Assembly (NCBI RefSeq): GCF_014651075.1 | Contig: NZ_BMWE01000016.1 | Span: forward strand, 88,874 to 152,873 | Reading direction: 5' to 3' | Length of the DNA stretch: 64,000 nucleotides | Source: Streptomyces djakartensis | GTDB lineage: Bacteria > Actinomycetota > Actinomycetes > Streptomycetales > Streptomycetaceae | Shown: positions 17,986 through 28,171 of the stretch, in pieces | Numbering within the stretch: position 1 is the stretch's first letter | How the letters are laid out: each line of letters starts with the position of its first letter | Program-made: the position numbers and the translations under genes | Notes under the pieces: generated by a model | Seen by the model: the letters and a program-made list of their open reading frames with translations, nothing else | Told to the model about the DNA's origin: nothing | The model's database searches: none

Positions 17986-18859
17986 CACCCATGTATCCCG
18001 CACCGGCCGGCTCTCCGCGATCGATCCCGAGCCGGGGGTGCGCAAACCCCACCCCCTGCTGGTCCTGGACCAGGTGACCCGCACCTTCGGCGGTCTCGTC
18101 GCCGTGCGGGTCGAGCACCTGGAGGTGCAGCGCGGGGCCATCACGGCGCTCATCGGGCCGAACGGGGCCGGCAAGACCACGCTGTTCAACGTGGTGAGCG
18201 GGTTCGACCGGGCCGACGGCGGCCGGTGGTCGTTCGACGGACAGCCGCTCACCGGCTCCCCGGCGCACCGGGTGGCGCGGCGCGGAATGGTCCGTACGTT
18301 CCAGCTCACCAGGACGCTCGCCCGGCTCACCGTGCTGGAGAACATGCTGCTTGCCGCGCCCGGGCAACGCGGCGAGCGGGCGCTGCCCGCGCTGCTGCGA
18401 CCCCTGTGGCGCGGGCAGGAGCGGGAGTCCGAGCGCCGGGCCGACGAACTGCTGGACCGGTTCCGGCTCGGGCCCCTGCGCGACGACCACGCAGGCACGC
18501 TGTCCGGGGGGCAGCGCAAACTGCTGGAACTGGCCCGTGCGCTGATGGCCCGGCCGGTGATGCTCCTGCTCGACGAGCCGATGGCCGGGGTGAACCCCGC
18601 GCTGACCCAGTCGCTGCTCGGACACATCACTCAACTGCGCGACGAGGGACTCACGGTGTGCTTCGTCGAGCACGACATGGACGTGGTGATGGGCATCAGC
18701 GACTGGGTGGCCGTCATGGCCGACGGGCGCCTGGTGGCCGAGGGCCCACCGCACATGATCGGCCGGAACACCGCCGTCGTGGACGCCTACCTGGGTAAGC
18801 GCCACGACGAGCCGGAGGCGACCGAGGAGAAGGGCGAGGAACAGGGAAAGGAGGAGTAG
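17975..18859 (+). CDS. livG: branched-chain amino acid-type ABC ATPase (LivG family)
   Basis: A 294-residue ATPase beginning at a GTG inside the end of livM. It has Walker A GPNGAGKTT, Q-loop region GMVRTFQLTR, signature LSGGQRKLLELARAL, Walker B MLLLDEPMAGVNP and switch FVEHDMDVV, the typical LivG set. About 35 extra residues precede the first strand and a glutamate-rich tail follows the core (EEKGEEQGKEE). The tail's codons include the next gene's ribosome site. It works with LivF as the heterodimeric motor. Confidence 0.92.
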   Translation: MAADTHVSRTGRLSAIDPEPGVRKPHPLLVLDQVTRTFGGLVAVRVEHLEVQRGAITALIGPNGAGKTTLFNVVSGFDRADGGRWSFDGQPLTGSPAHRVARRGMVRTFQLTRTLARLTVLENMLLAAPGQRGERALPALLRPLWRGQERESERRADELLDRFRLGPLRDDHAGTLSGGQRKLLELARALMARPVMLLLDEPMAGVNPALTQSLLGHITQLRDEGLTVCFVEHDMDVVMGISDWVAVMADGRLVAEGPPHMIGRNTAVVDAYLGKRHDEPEATEEKGEEQGKEE

Positions 18860-18861
18860 CG

Positions 18862-19602
18862 ATGTCCGCCGAGGAACAGACACCGGTGCTGGCGGCCGAC
18901 GACATCGTCGCCGGTTACGTCCCCGGAGTCGACGTACTGCGCGGATGCAGCATCGAGGTGCGGCCGGGCGAGGTGGTCGGTGTGATCGGCCCCAACGGCG
19001 CCGGTAAGTCGACGCTGGTCAAGGCCGTCTTCGGGCTGCTGCGGGTGCGTGGCGGGACGGTGCGGCTGCGTGGCGAGGACATGACCGGCCGGCCCGCGCA
19101 CGAACTGGTCCGGCGGGGTGTGGGCTACGTACCGCAGTTGCAGAACGTGTTCCCCACGCTGACCGTCGAGGAGAACCTGCGGATGGGGGGCTATTTGCGG
19201 CCCAGGAACCACACGCGGCGGGTCGCGGCGGTCGAGGAGCTCTTCCCCATGCTGGCCGACCGCCGCAGGCAGAAGGCCGGCGCGATGTCGGGCGGCGAAC
19301 GCCAGATGCTCGCGATGGCCCGTGCCCTGATGATGGAGCCGCAGCTGCTGCTGCTCGACGAGCCGTCGGCCGGCCTGTCACCAGTCCACCAGGACCACGT
19401 CTTCGACCGGTGCAGGGTGATCAACAGCGCGGGCGTCGCCGTGCTCATGGTCGAGCAGAACGCCCGCAGGTGCCTTCAGCTCTGCGACCGCGGCTACGTC
19501 CTCGACCAGGGCCGCAACGCGTACACCGGTACGGGCACGGCCCTGCTGCACGACGAGAAGGTGATCGAGCTCTACCTCGGCACGCTCGCCCGCGTCCGTT
19601 GA
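18862..19602 (+). CDS. livF: branched-chain amino acid-type ABC ATPase (LivF family)
   Basis: A 246-residue ATPase with Walker A GPNGAGKST, Q-loop VPQLQNVFPTLTV, signature MSGGERQMLAMARAL, Walker B LLLLDEPSAGLSP and switch MVEQNARR, which identifies the LivF branch. It starts 2 bp after livG with AAAGGAGGAG in the livG tail. It closes the four-gene operon. The binding-protein gene lies immediately downstream but on the opposite strand, leaving only about 22 bp between the two stop codons. Confidence 0.92.
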   Translation: MSAEEQTPVLAADDIVAGYVPGVDVLRGCSIEVRPGEVVGVIGPNGAGKSTLVKAVFGLLRVRGGTVRLRGEDMTGRPAHELVRRGVGYVPQLQNVFPTLTVEENLRMGGYLRPRNHTRRVAAVEELFPMLADRRRQKAGAMSGGERQMLAMARALMMEPQLLLLDEPSAGLSPVHQDHVFDRCRVINSAGVAVLMVEQNARRCLQLCDRGYVLDQGRNAYTGTGTALLHDEKVIELYLGTLARVR

Positions 19603-19624
19603 CTCCCGCTGTCGGTCCTCCCGG

Positions 19625-20872
19625 TCACTGCTCGGCCTTGCTGGTCTCGGTACGCAGGGTCTGCAACGCTCCCTTGTCGTCGTAGCCGTACACCTCGATC
19701 GTCGCCTGGCCGGGTTCGCCCTTGTCGGTGAAGTTGAGCGGACCGCTCACACCGTCGTAGTCGATGTTCCTGCCGTCGGCGAGCAGTTCCTTGCAGGCGG
19801 CGAACGAGTTGCACTTCTCGCCGTCCTTGGTGATCCCGTTCATCTCCTTCACGTACTCGCCGGGATCGTCGGACTCCGCCTTCTCGGCGGCGAGCGCGAT
19901 CGTCGTCACGCAGTCGAACACCTGCGGTGCGAACTGCAGTTCCTTCAGCTTCGGCGCGAATTTCTTGAGGTCCTTCACGTACTGCTCGTTCTCCGCCGAG
20001 GCCGGTGCGGTCCCCTTCATCCCGGAGAGCCTCTCGGGCTGGCCCGGGGCGACCAGCGAGGGCAGTTCCTCACTGCGCAGTCCGTCGGCGCCGTAGACGC
20101 CGATCCGGTCGGGTCCGATTCCGGACTCGATCATGCCCTGAAGGATCTGGGCGCCTTCCTCGAAGGCGATCACCACGGCGGCGTCCGGCCTGGAGTTCTC
20201 GATCTGCTGGGCGACCTGGTCGAAGTTGGTCGCCTTCGGGTCGTAGGTCTCCGCCAGCGTCACCGTCGCACCGCGCTCCTCCAGCGACTTCCGGGTGGAC
20301 TCCATCAGGCCGCGCCCGTAGTCGTCCGCCCGTGCGACCAGGGCCACCCGGTTGTGGCCGTCGTCGCGGACGACATCCGCCAGGATGGGCCCCTGCAAGG
20401 CGTCGCTCGGGACGGTACGGAAGTAGAAGCCGTCGTCCTCGTAGTCGGTGAAGGTGGGAGCGGTGTTCGACCCCGAACACTGCACCACACCAGCTCCGGT
20501 CACCCGGTCGATGAAGGACAGTGACATGCCGGAAGCCGCGGCGCCGATGATCGCGTCCACGCCTGCCGCGAGGACCCGGTCCGCCGACTGCGCGGCGACG
20601 GCCTCCTGGCCCGCCTCGTCACTGGAGACCACAGTCGGCACGGACTTGCCCAGGACTCCGCCGGCGTCGTTGATCTTCTGTATCGCGAACTTCAACGATT
20701 CGATCTGGGGTGGGCCGAGGTAGGCCAGCTGTCCCGTCTCCGGCAGGACGTAGCCGAACTGGAGCTCACCATCGCCCGGCTCGGCCTGGGCGGTGCCCGT
20801 CGTACCGCAGACGGCTATCGCAAGAGCGGCCGCGCTCGCGAAGATCGCGGACCGCCGTATCGACGCTTTCAT
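19625..20872 (-). CDS. livK: branched-chain amino acid-type ABC substrate-binding protein (LivK family)
   Basis: A 415-residue secreted periplasmic-binding-like protein. The signal peptide (MKASIRRSAIFASAAALAIAVCGTTGTAQA) lacks a clear lipobox, although a cysteine is present at about position 22. The mature part begins with FGYVLPETGQLAYLG, and the segments INDAGGVLGKSV and GAASGMSLSFIDRVTGAGV are typical of the Peripla_BP_6 family. It is the likely partner of the four transporter genes it converges on, but transcribed from its own promoter. That would allow the binding protein to be expressed separately from the membrane complex. Confidence 0.88.
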   Translation of the reverse strand: MKASIRRSAIFASAAALAIAVCGTTGTAQAEPGDGELQFGYVLPETGQLAYLGPPQIESLKFAIQKINDAGGVLGKSVPTVVSSDEAGQEAVAAQSADRVLAAGVDAIIGAAASGMSLSFIDRVTGAGVVQCSGSNTAPTFTDYEDDGFYFRTVPSDALQGPILADVVRDDGHNRVALVARADDYGRGLMESTRKSLEERGATVTLAETYDPKATNFDQVAQQIENSRPDAAVVIAFEEGAQILQGMIESGIGPDRIGVYGADGLRSEELPSLVAPGQPERLSGMKGTAPASAENEQYVKDLKKFAPKLKELQFAPQVFDCVTTIALAAEKAESDDPGEYVKEMNGITKDGEKCNSFAACKELLADGRNIDYDGVSGPLNFTDKGEPGQATIEVYGYDDKGALQTLRTETSKAEQ

Positions 20873-20883
20873 CTCCGCCTCCG

Positions 20884-20941
20884 CTCATGTACATGCGGCG
20901 GTGGTCGACTGGCCGGCCATCGCCCGCCATCTGTACATGAG
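20884..20941. promoter_or_regulatory. 10-bp inverted repeat pair (CTCATGTACA...TGTACATGAG) upstream of livK
   Basis: CTCATGTACA at 20884-20893 is the exact reverse complement of TGTACATGAG at 20932-20941, 38 bp apart. The left arm also lies in a 10-bp palindrome, CATGTACATG. The pair lies 12-69 bp upstream of the livK start codon. It could be two half-sites for a looping regulator or a leader hairpin. No adjacent regulator gene is seen. Confidence 0.45.
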
Positions 20942-21024
20942 GGTAAGACCCTTTCGTAATCCGGAAAAGCATAAAACGTACACTTTTTCGATTGGCTGCG
21001 CTTCGCGCCTCGCCCTGCGTCCCC

Positions 21025-21580
21025 TCACAGGTCACGCAGCGTCACGATCACCAGTCCGGGCCGGTAGCTGTCGAGGACGGCCTGCGGGGAGGCGTTGCCC
21101 TGCTCGGGGGAGTTCGCGTCACCGCCGCGGTCACCACGGCGAGGAAAATCGCGCCGCCCACCTGGACCGAGGTGTCGAGCAGCCGGAGACCATGCCCTGC
21201 TCGTGCTCGTCGACGCCGTTGGTGCCTGGACGTTGAGGGAGCCGGGCCGTGCCGAACCGGTCGATGACGGCCCCCACCTTCGTCGCCGACAGCGTGACCG
21301 GCGCGCCTGGCGGCAGGAAGGCTAGGGCTGTGTGCAGCGCCGACCAGCCGAGCAACTAACTGCTGTAGAGGGTCACCAGGAACTGGAAGCCGATGTAGCT
21401 GCCGAGGAACGTCAACGCGCCCAGCCGCGCACCCACTTGCGGCCCCGAGCGCAGCACGCCGAGCCGGATCGGCGGGCGGGGCTGCGCCGCTCGACGGTGA
21501 CGAAGGCCGCCAGCAAACGGCGACGGCGGCGAAGGACAGGATGGTCCGGGCCGATCCCCAGCCCTGGACAGCACACCTGG
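21025..21580 (-). pseudogene. decayed MFS (DHA2-like) drug-transporter gene
   Basis: Pieces of a major-facilitator protein read in order on the minus strand through several frames: GWGSARTILSFAAVA, then LAAFVTVERRSPAR, PPIRLGVLRS, GARLGALTFLGSYIGFQFLVTLYSS, an in-frame TAG at about 21358, LLGWSALHTALAFLPPGAP...VGAVIDRFGTARL, LLDTSVQVGGAIFLAVVTAAV, and finally AVLDSYRPGLVIVTL before a stop. There are at least three indels and one nonsense codon, and the N-terminal half is gone. It explains the 550 bp between livK and the next gene. Confidence 0.75.
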
Positions 21581-21585
21581 TCCAG

Positions 21586-22314
21586 TCAGATCCCGGATGT
21601 CTCCCGCCACAGTTCGGCGAGCGCCTGGTCGCCCCTGACCGACGGCAGGGGAGCCCGGTTCCACAGCGCCAAGTACAACCGCTCGGCCGTGCCGGACAGT
21701 TCGCACTCCGCCTCCCCGGTGGCGCCTCGGGTGGTCACCGGGGGCTCGGACGACAGCCGTACGGTCCACACGGCGCCGGTGTCGTCCGTGCGCACCCGCA
21801 GGACGCGCGGCTCCTGCGTGCGCACCCGGCTCCTGGAGCGGGCGTGGAAGCCGCGCAGCAGTTCGTCGATGCCGTCGGTCGCGAAGTCCGGGGCGACGGC
21901 AGTGGTTCCTGACCCGCGTGCGGACTCCGCGTCGAACCGGTGCACGGCCGTCTCGTGCGCCTGCCGCCGGGTCCAGAAGGCCAGCGGGGACGGCGCGGGC
22001 AGGAAGGACCAGCACTTCACATCGGGCGCGGCGTCGGCCAGTGTGCCGACGAGGAGACGGTGGCTGTCGCGGTACCAGGCCACGAGCTCCGCACCGTCGA
22101 GGTCCGGGACCTCACCCAGCGGACGGCCCTCGGTGTGCCGCTCGGCGACGTACGACGCGGCCCACCGGTGCACCGCGCCAGTGTGCCGCAGCAGATCGCG
22201 CACGTACCACTCCGGGCACGTCGGCACCTTGGCGTCCGTCCCGGCCTCCTCGGCGGCCGCGGCCAGCAACCGGCCCTCAGTCTCCAGCGTTCGAAGGAAC
22301 TCGGCGGTCTCCAT
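21586..22314 (-). CDS. maleylpyruvate isomerase/mycothiol-dependent enzyme family protein (DinB-like)
   Basis: A 242-residue protein of the actinobacterial family with an MDMPI N-terminal four-helix domain. An early TCPEWYVRDLLRHTGAVHRW segment carries one conserved histidine and the motif HETAVHRFDAE provides the other metal-binding histidines. A smaller C-terminal domain (GEAECELSGTAERLYLALWNR) matches the usual SCP2-like tail. Family members use mycothiol or act as thiol-transferases. The exact reaction is not predictable. The start METAEFLRTLE is preferred over an upstream in-frame ATG. Confidence 0.82.
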   Translation of the reverse strand: METAEFLRTLETEGRLLAAAAEEAGTDAKVPTCPEWYVRDLLRHTGAVHRWAASYVAERHTEGRPLGEVPDLDGAELVAWYRDSHRLLVGTLADAAPDVKCWSFLPAPSPLAFWTRRQAHETAVHRFDAESARGSGTTAVAPDFATDGIDELLRGFHARSRSRVRTQEPRVLRVRTDDTGAVWTVRLSSEPPVTTRGATGEAECELSGTAERLYLALWNRAPLPSVRGDQALAELWRETSGI

Positions 22315-22368
22315 GACGCGAGTCTGCCGCACGAAGCGCACTCGGGCGCCGGAATTTCCCAGGCGACG

Positions 22369-23247
22369 TCAGGGCAGCGGCGTGCCGCCCGTGGCGTTGA
22401 CGATCTCCGCGGTGATGTACGACGCGTCCTGGGAGGCGAGGAAGACGTACGCCGGAGCCATCTCGGCCGGTTGCGCAGGCCGCCCGATGGGCGCCTGCTG
22501 GCCGAATTTCTTGGTGTCCGGCATCGTCGCCGGGATGAGCGGCGTCCACACCGGTCCGGGTGCCACGGCGTTGACGCGGACGCCCTTGTCGATCACCATC
22601 TGCGCCAGCCCCTGCGTGAAGGTGACGATCGCGCCCTTGGTCGTCGCGTAGTCCAGCAGATGCGGACTGGGCTTGTAGGCCTGCACCGACGTCGAGTTGA
22701 TGATGCTCCCGCCCTCCGGAATGTGCGGCAGGGCCAGCTTGCACAGCCAGAACATGCCGTACAGGTTGGTGCGCATCACCCGGTCGAACTGCTCGGTGGA
22801 GATCGCCTCGATGCCGTCGGGCTGCGACATCTGGTACGCCGCGTTGTTCACCAGGACGTCGATCCGGCCGAATTCCGCGACGGCACGGTCGATCAGCGCC
22901 CGGCAGTTCTCCTCCTCCCGTACGTCGCACGAGACGGGTACGGCACGCCGTCCGGCCTCCTCGACCAGCCGGGCGGTCTCGGCGGCGTCGTCCTTCTCAT
23001 CGTCCAAATGGGTGAAGAGCACATCGGCTCCCTCGCGGGCGAACGCCAGGGCGACCGCGCGGCCGATGCCGGAGTCCCCGCCGGTGATCACAGCCTTGCG
23101 GCCGTCCAGCCGGCCACTGCCCCGGTAGGACTCCTCACCATGGTCCGGGGGCGGGTCCATGGGGCCGGTCCAGCCCGGATGCGGCTGGTCCTGGGAGGGA
23201 AACTCCGGGGTGGGGTGCTGTTCGCCGGGGTGCTGCTGTCCGGTCAC
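22369..23247 (-). CDS. short-chain dehydrogenase/reductase (YghA/general stress type)
   Basis: A 292-residue NAD(P)-dependent oxidoreductase. The GTG start is supported by a perfect AAGGAGG 7 bp upstream. A proline/glutamine-rich N-terminal extension (PGEQHPTPEFPSQDQPHPG) precedes the Rossmann fold, a mark of the YghA/YhdF-type SDRs linked to general stress. Coenzyme motif TGGDSGIG falls at residues 55-62, followed by the NNAA motif, catalytic Ser in NSTSVQAY and the YATTK tyrosine-lysine pair. The substrate is probably a sugar alcohol or aldehyde; not determined. Confidence 0.9.
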   Translation of the reverse strand: MTGQQHPGEQHPTPEFPSQDQPHPGWTGPMDPPPDHGEESYRGSGRLDGRKAVITGGDSGIGRAVALAFAREGADVLFTHLDDEKDDAAETARLVEEAGRRAVPVSCDVREEENCRALIDRAVAEFGRIDVLVNNAAYQMSQPDGIEAISTEQFDRVMRTNLYGMFWLCKLALPHIPEGGSIINSTSVQAYKPSPHLLDYATTKGAIVTFTQGLAQMVIDKGVRVNAVAPGPVWTPLIPATMPDTKKFGQQAPIGRPAQPAEMAPAYVFLASQDASYITAEIVNATGGTPLP

Positions 23248-23540
23248 GGGTCTGCCTCCTTCGTCCATGGTGAGCCCGGTGATCACAACGGGCGAGTCCC
23301 GGGTACCCCGGTGCCGGGACACCGATCACCTCGAAGGACGGTCGGACGCCGGCGCCGCCGGCATCAGGTCCACCGCCCGGGACGGGGCGCGGCCTTCCAC
23401 GCCACCGAGGAGACCAGGAGGCCCGGTGGCTCGGCCCGGGGCGGCTTCACCCCCGGGTTCGCGAGGCTCGGCCTGTTCCCGCTCGCCTCGATGGCGAGGC
23501 GAGTTGAGCCGGCGGCCCCGCGATGCGTGGGCCGTGCGCG

Positions 23541-24747
23541 TCAGCGGCCCGCGGCGCGGTGTGCCGCGAGGCAGACGACCGCGGCCACGCCGGCCAGGAC
23601 GGCCACGCTGGTGAGCGCGGTGGGGAGGGAGAACCAGTCCGCCATGAAGCCGATGGCGGGCGGCCCCAGCAGCATGCCGCCGTAGCCCAGCGTGGATGCG
23701 GTGGCGACCCCGCCGGGGCCGGCGAGGGCGCCCGCTCGTTCCACCGCCACCGGGAAGAGGTTCGCCAGGCCGATGCCCGTCACCGCGTACCCGAGCAGGG
23801 CCGCCCACAGGGAGGGGGCGAGCGAGCCGAGCAGCATGCCCGCCGCCGCGGTGGTGCCGCCGACCACGACGGTCCTGGTCCGTCCCAGGCGTTCCAGGAG
23901 CGTCGTGCCGGTCAGGCGGCCGACCGTCATGGCGAGCGCGAAGCAGGAGTAGCCGACGGCCGCGGCGCCCGGCGAGGCGTCCAGGTCCTGTTCGAGGTGC
24001 AGGGCACCCCAGTCGGCCAGCGCCCCCTCGCCGTACGCGGTGCACCCCGCGATCAGCCCGAAGACCAGCACCAGGCCCCTGGTGCGGCGGTGCGGCCGAC
24101 GCGGGGCACTCGCCTCGGGTCGCCGCCGCTCCGGTGGGGCGGGGGGCTCGCACCGCAGGAGCGTACGGCCCGCCACGGCGGTCACGAGCAGCCCGGCGAC
24201 GGTGAGCAGCAGCAGATGCCGGGTGGGGGAGAGGGCGTGCGCGACCAGCCCGCCCAGCCCCGCCCCGATCATGCCGCCCAGGCTGAAAGCGGCGTGGAAG
24301 CTCGGCATGACCGGCCGCCGCAGCGCGGTCACGAGATCGACGGCGGCGCTGTTGAAGGCGACGTTGATCCCGCCGTACGCGGCGCCGAAGACCAGCAGAA
24401 CGAGACCGAGCGCCAGGGCCGAGCGGGTCAGCGGGGGCAGGGCGACGCTGAGGGAGAGCGCGACGGCGCAGACCACGGTGACCCGGTGGTTGCCGTAACG
24501 CCGGCACAGGCGTCCGGTGAGGACCATGGTGACGACGGCTCCGGCCGAGACGCCCAGGAGGGCGAGGCCGAGGGCGCTGGCGGAGGAGTTCGTCTGTTCC
24601 TTGATGGGCGGGGATGCGCACGACCCAGCCGGCGAAGACGAAGCCGTCCAGGGCGAAGAAGACGGTGAGCGCGACGCGGAGTCGGGTGAGGGAGCGGCCG
24701 TCGCCCGGCACGGCACTGTGCTGACGGGGTTTGTTTATTTGCGGCAC
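23541..24747 (-). pseudogene. MFS transporter interrupted by one frameshift (possible sequencing error)
   Basis: The N-terminal part (GRSLTRLRVALTVFFALDGF, then FAGWVVRIPA) and the rest (IKEQTNSSASALGLALLGVSAGAV to the stop) are in different frames. One extra base, around 24605-24607 in a CCCCGCCC run, separates them. Removing it restores a protein of about 400 residues with twelve membrane segments, including GRLCRRYGNHR (loop 2-3 motif) and FNSAAVDLVT. It resembles the YbjJ-type MFS group. Everything after the shift is intact, so either the gene was inactivated recently or the consensus is wrong at this base. The 293 bp before it (23248-23540) hold no recognisable feature. Confidence 0.7.
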
Positions 24748-24834
24748 AAATGCAGGCTAGGTGGGTGCGGTCGTCGCGACAAGGTGCGACTCTGGGACGA
24801 GAGCTATCCGCCGAGGGGACTCGGGAGGGGCGCG

Positions 24835-26313
<1,479 letters not shown>

Positions 26314-26318
26314 CCTGC

Positions 26319-27431
26319 TCACGCCGGGCTGGGCGTGGCCCGGCCCCGCCAGCCCTCGGCCGGTGTCAGCGGAACGGGGGCGGGCACCTCCGCCGACGTC
26401 GTCAGCTCGATACGCCGTCCCTCGACCGCCGAGCGGAGCAGCGCGGTCATCGTGTCCAGTACGTGCAGGGCGAGTTCGCCGTTCGCCCGCTGTCCGCCCG
26501 CGGCGACGAAGTCGAGCAGCCCGACACCCCGTGCCCCGTCCTCGTACCCCGCCGACACCGGGAGCGTGTGCCAGCGTGTGCCGCCCAGCGGGTGGAGCCG
26601 TACCTCGCCGTCGAAACGGTTCGGGTCGGGGACCGACAGGGTCGCCGTCTCACCGTGGACCTCGATCGGCGCGGCCGTGGTCGCCACACCGTCGAAGCTC
26701 GTCGTGATGGTGGTCAGCGTCCCGTTCGCGTGCTCCAGCACCCCGGAGACATGACTGTCCACCTCGACCGGTATGCGCTCGCCCGCGCGCGGCCCGGAAC
26801 CGATGACACGCTCGCCGCGCAGCCTCCCGGCAGCCCCGGTCACCGCGCGCACCGGTCCCAGCAGATGGACCAGAGCCGTGAGGTAGTACGGGCCCATGTC
26901 CAGCAGCGGGCCACCGCCGGCGGTGTAGTAGAAGTCGGGCTGCGGGTGCCAGCGCTCGTGGCCCGGGGTGACCATCATGGCCGAGGCGAACAGGGGGCGT
27001 CCGATGCTCCCGGCCTCCACCGCCGCCCGGGCCGTCTGAACGCCCGTGCCAAGGACGGTGTCCGGCGCGCACCCGATGCCCACGCCTGCCTTCGCGGCGG
27101 CGTCGACGACGGTGTGCGCGTCGGCGAGCGTGGTGGCGAGCGGCTTCTCCCCGTAGACGTTCTTGCCGTGGCCGACGGCGCCGAGGGCGATCGCGGCGTG
27201 CGCGGCAGGGGTGGTGAGGTTCAGGACCGTGTCCACGTCCGGGCTGCTCAGCAACTCCTCGACCGGCAGCGCCCGGACGCCCGGCAGCCTGGCGGCGACC
27301 GCCGCCGACCGGGAGGCGTCCAGGTCGGCGACCGCGGTGACCCGTACGGCGGAGCGGCCGGTGAGCGTGTCGAGGTACGCGCGGGAGATCACTCCGAGCC
27401 CTACGACTCCGATGCGGTGCGCGTCGCCCAC
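26319..27431 (-). CDS. Gfo/Idh/MocA family oxidoreductase
   Basis: A 370-residue NAD(P)-dependent sugar oxidoreductase. It has an N-terminal Rossmann fold (IGVVGLGVISRAYL), the lysine motif GEKPLAT, and the C-terminal alpha/beta domain with GGGPLLDMGPYYLTALVHLLG. The GTG start is 31 bp inside the end of the upstream ThuA gene, so the pair is translationally coupled. ThuA + Gfo/Idh pairs occur widely in sugar catabolic loci, where the oxidoreductase often acts at C3 of a glycoside (known for related systems, inferred here). No transporter or regulator adjoins it. Confidence 0.88.
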   Translation of the reverse strand: MGDAHRIGVVGLGVISRAYLDTLTGRSAVRVTAVADLDASRSAAVAARLPGVRALPVEELLSSPDVDTVLNLTTPAAHAAIALGAVGHGKNVYGEKPLATTLADAHTVVDAAAKAGVGIGCAPDTVLGTGVQTARAAVEAGSIGRPLFASAMMVTPGHERWHPQPDFYYTAGGGPLLDMGPYYLTALVHLLGPVRAVTGAAGRLRGERVIGSGPRAGERIPVEVDSHVSGVLEHANGTLTTITTSFDGVATTAAPIEVHGETATLSVPDPNRFDGEVRLHPLGGTRWHTLPVSAGYEDGARGVGLLDFVAAGGQRANGELALHVLDTMTALLRSAVEGRRIELTTSAEVPAPVPLTPAEGWRGRATPSPA

Positions 27432-28111
27432 AGCATGCCCCTCTCGATGATGGTGCGGACGTTGGTGTTCTCGAGGACGTCGACGCTGTGCCCCGGCGTC
27501 GTCACCACGATCCGCCCGGCGCCCCACCGGCGGGTCCAGACCGCGGGTGAGGTGACCGGCCGGTGCCAGGGCTCCCACGGCCGGGTGGGATGCGTGGTGG
27601 TGGCCAGGACGTCGATGAGGTCGTCGTGGAGCACCCAGTACTGCTCGGTGCACAGCTCGAAGTCCTGGAGGCCCGCGGTGACGGGGTGTTCGCGTCCGGC
27701 CTCGGTGAGACTGATGGTGTGCGGCAGGAAGTTGTCCTCCGCTTCGCCCCGGCGCTCGCACGGTTCCTTGCCCGGGTGGGTGGCGAACTGGCCCCCCACC
27801 AGGTGCAGATAGTCGGAGGACGCGCGGAACGAGTCGGCGATGCCGCCGTGCCAGCCGGTGAAACCGGTGCCGGCCACGACCGCGGCACTCAGCCCCGTCA
27901 GCTGCTCACGCGTGATCTGCGACATCGTGACGCACTGCACGACGAGGTCGGTACCGGCCATGACGGCGGCGTCCGCGTAGACGTCGGTCGACTCCTCGAC
28001 CCGGACGGCATAGCCGTTGTCCCGGAGGAAGGGCAGGAAGAGTTCCGTCGCCTCGACCGGCTGGTGCCCCTCCCAGCCGCCACGCACCACAAGGGCATTC
28101 TTCGGCGTCAT
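27401..28111 (-). CDS. ThuA-like (trehalose utilisation) domain protein
   Basis: A 236-residue single-domain protein of the class I glutamine amidotransferase-like superfamily. Features include the start NALVVRGGWEGHQP, GTGFTGWHGG (the nucleophile-elbow region, here without cysteine), AEDNFLPH and LATTTHPTRPWEPWHRPVTSPAVWTRRWGAGRIVVTTPGHS. ThuA proteins take part in trehalose and related disaccharide degradation, probably with oxidised (keto) sugars. It is the first gene of the two-gene unit with the Gfo/Idh oxidoreductase. Confidence 0.88.
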   Translation of the reverse strand: MTPKNALVVRGGWEGHQPVEATELFLPFLRDNGYAVRVEESTDVYADAAVMAGTDLVVQCVTMSQITREQLTGLSAAVVAGTGFTGWHGGIADSFRASSDYLHLVGGQFATHPGKEPCERRGEAEDNFLPHTISLTEAGREHPVTAGLQDFELCTEQYWVLHDDLIDVLATTTHPTRPWEPWHRPVTSPAVWTRRWGAGRIVVTTPGHSVDVLENTNVRTIIERGMLWATRTASES

Positions 28112-28141
28112 AGGGACCTCACTATGCGCCGGGCGCCCGCG

Positions 28142-28171
28142 CTCACGAAAGGGGCCGGCGCCTCACGAAAG
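28142..28171. repeat. 10-bp direct repeat CTCACGAAAG, spaced 20 bp
   Basis: CTCACGAAAG occurs at 28142-28151 and again at 28162-28171, two helical turns apart, in the 51-bp gap upstream of the ThuA gene; the second copy contains the methyltransferase stop codon. The second copy also forms CGAAAGTTTCG, a short near-palindrome. Position and phasing suit a regulator binding site for the ThuA-Gfo/Idh unit, but no regulator is adjacent. Confidence 0.35.

Noticed and set aside
24517..24834. Extended N-terminus of the GCS2-family protein
   Set aside because: The upstream frame is antisense to the MFS coding region and of low-complexity composition; the ATG at 24835 has a ribosome site and begins family-like sequence.
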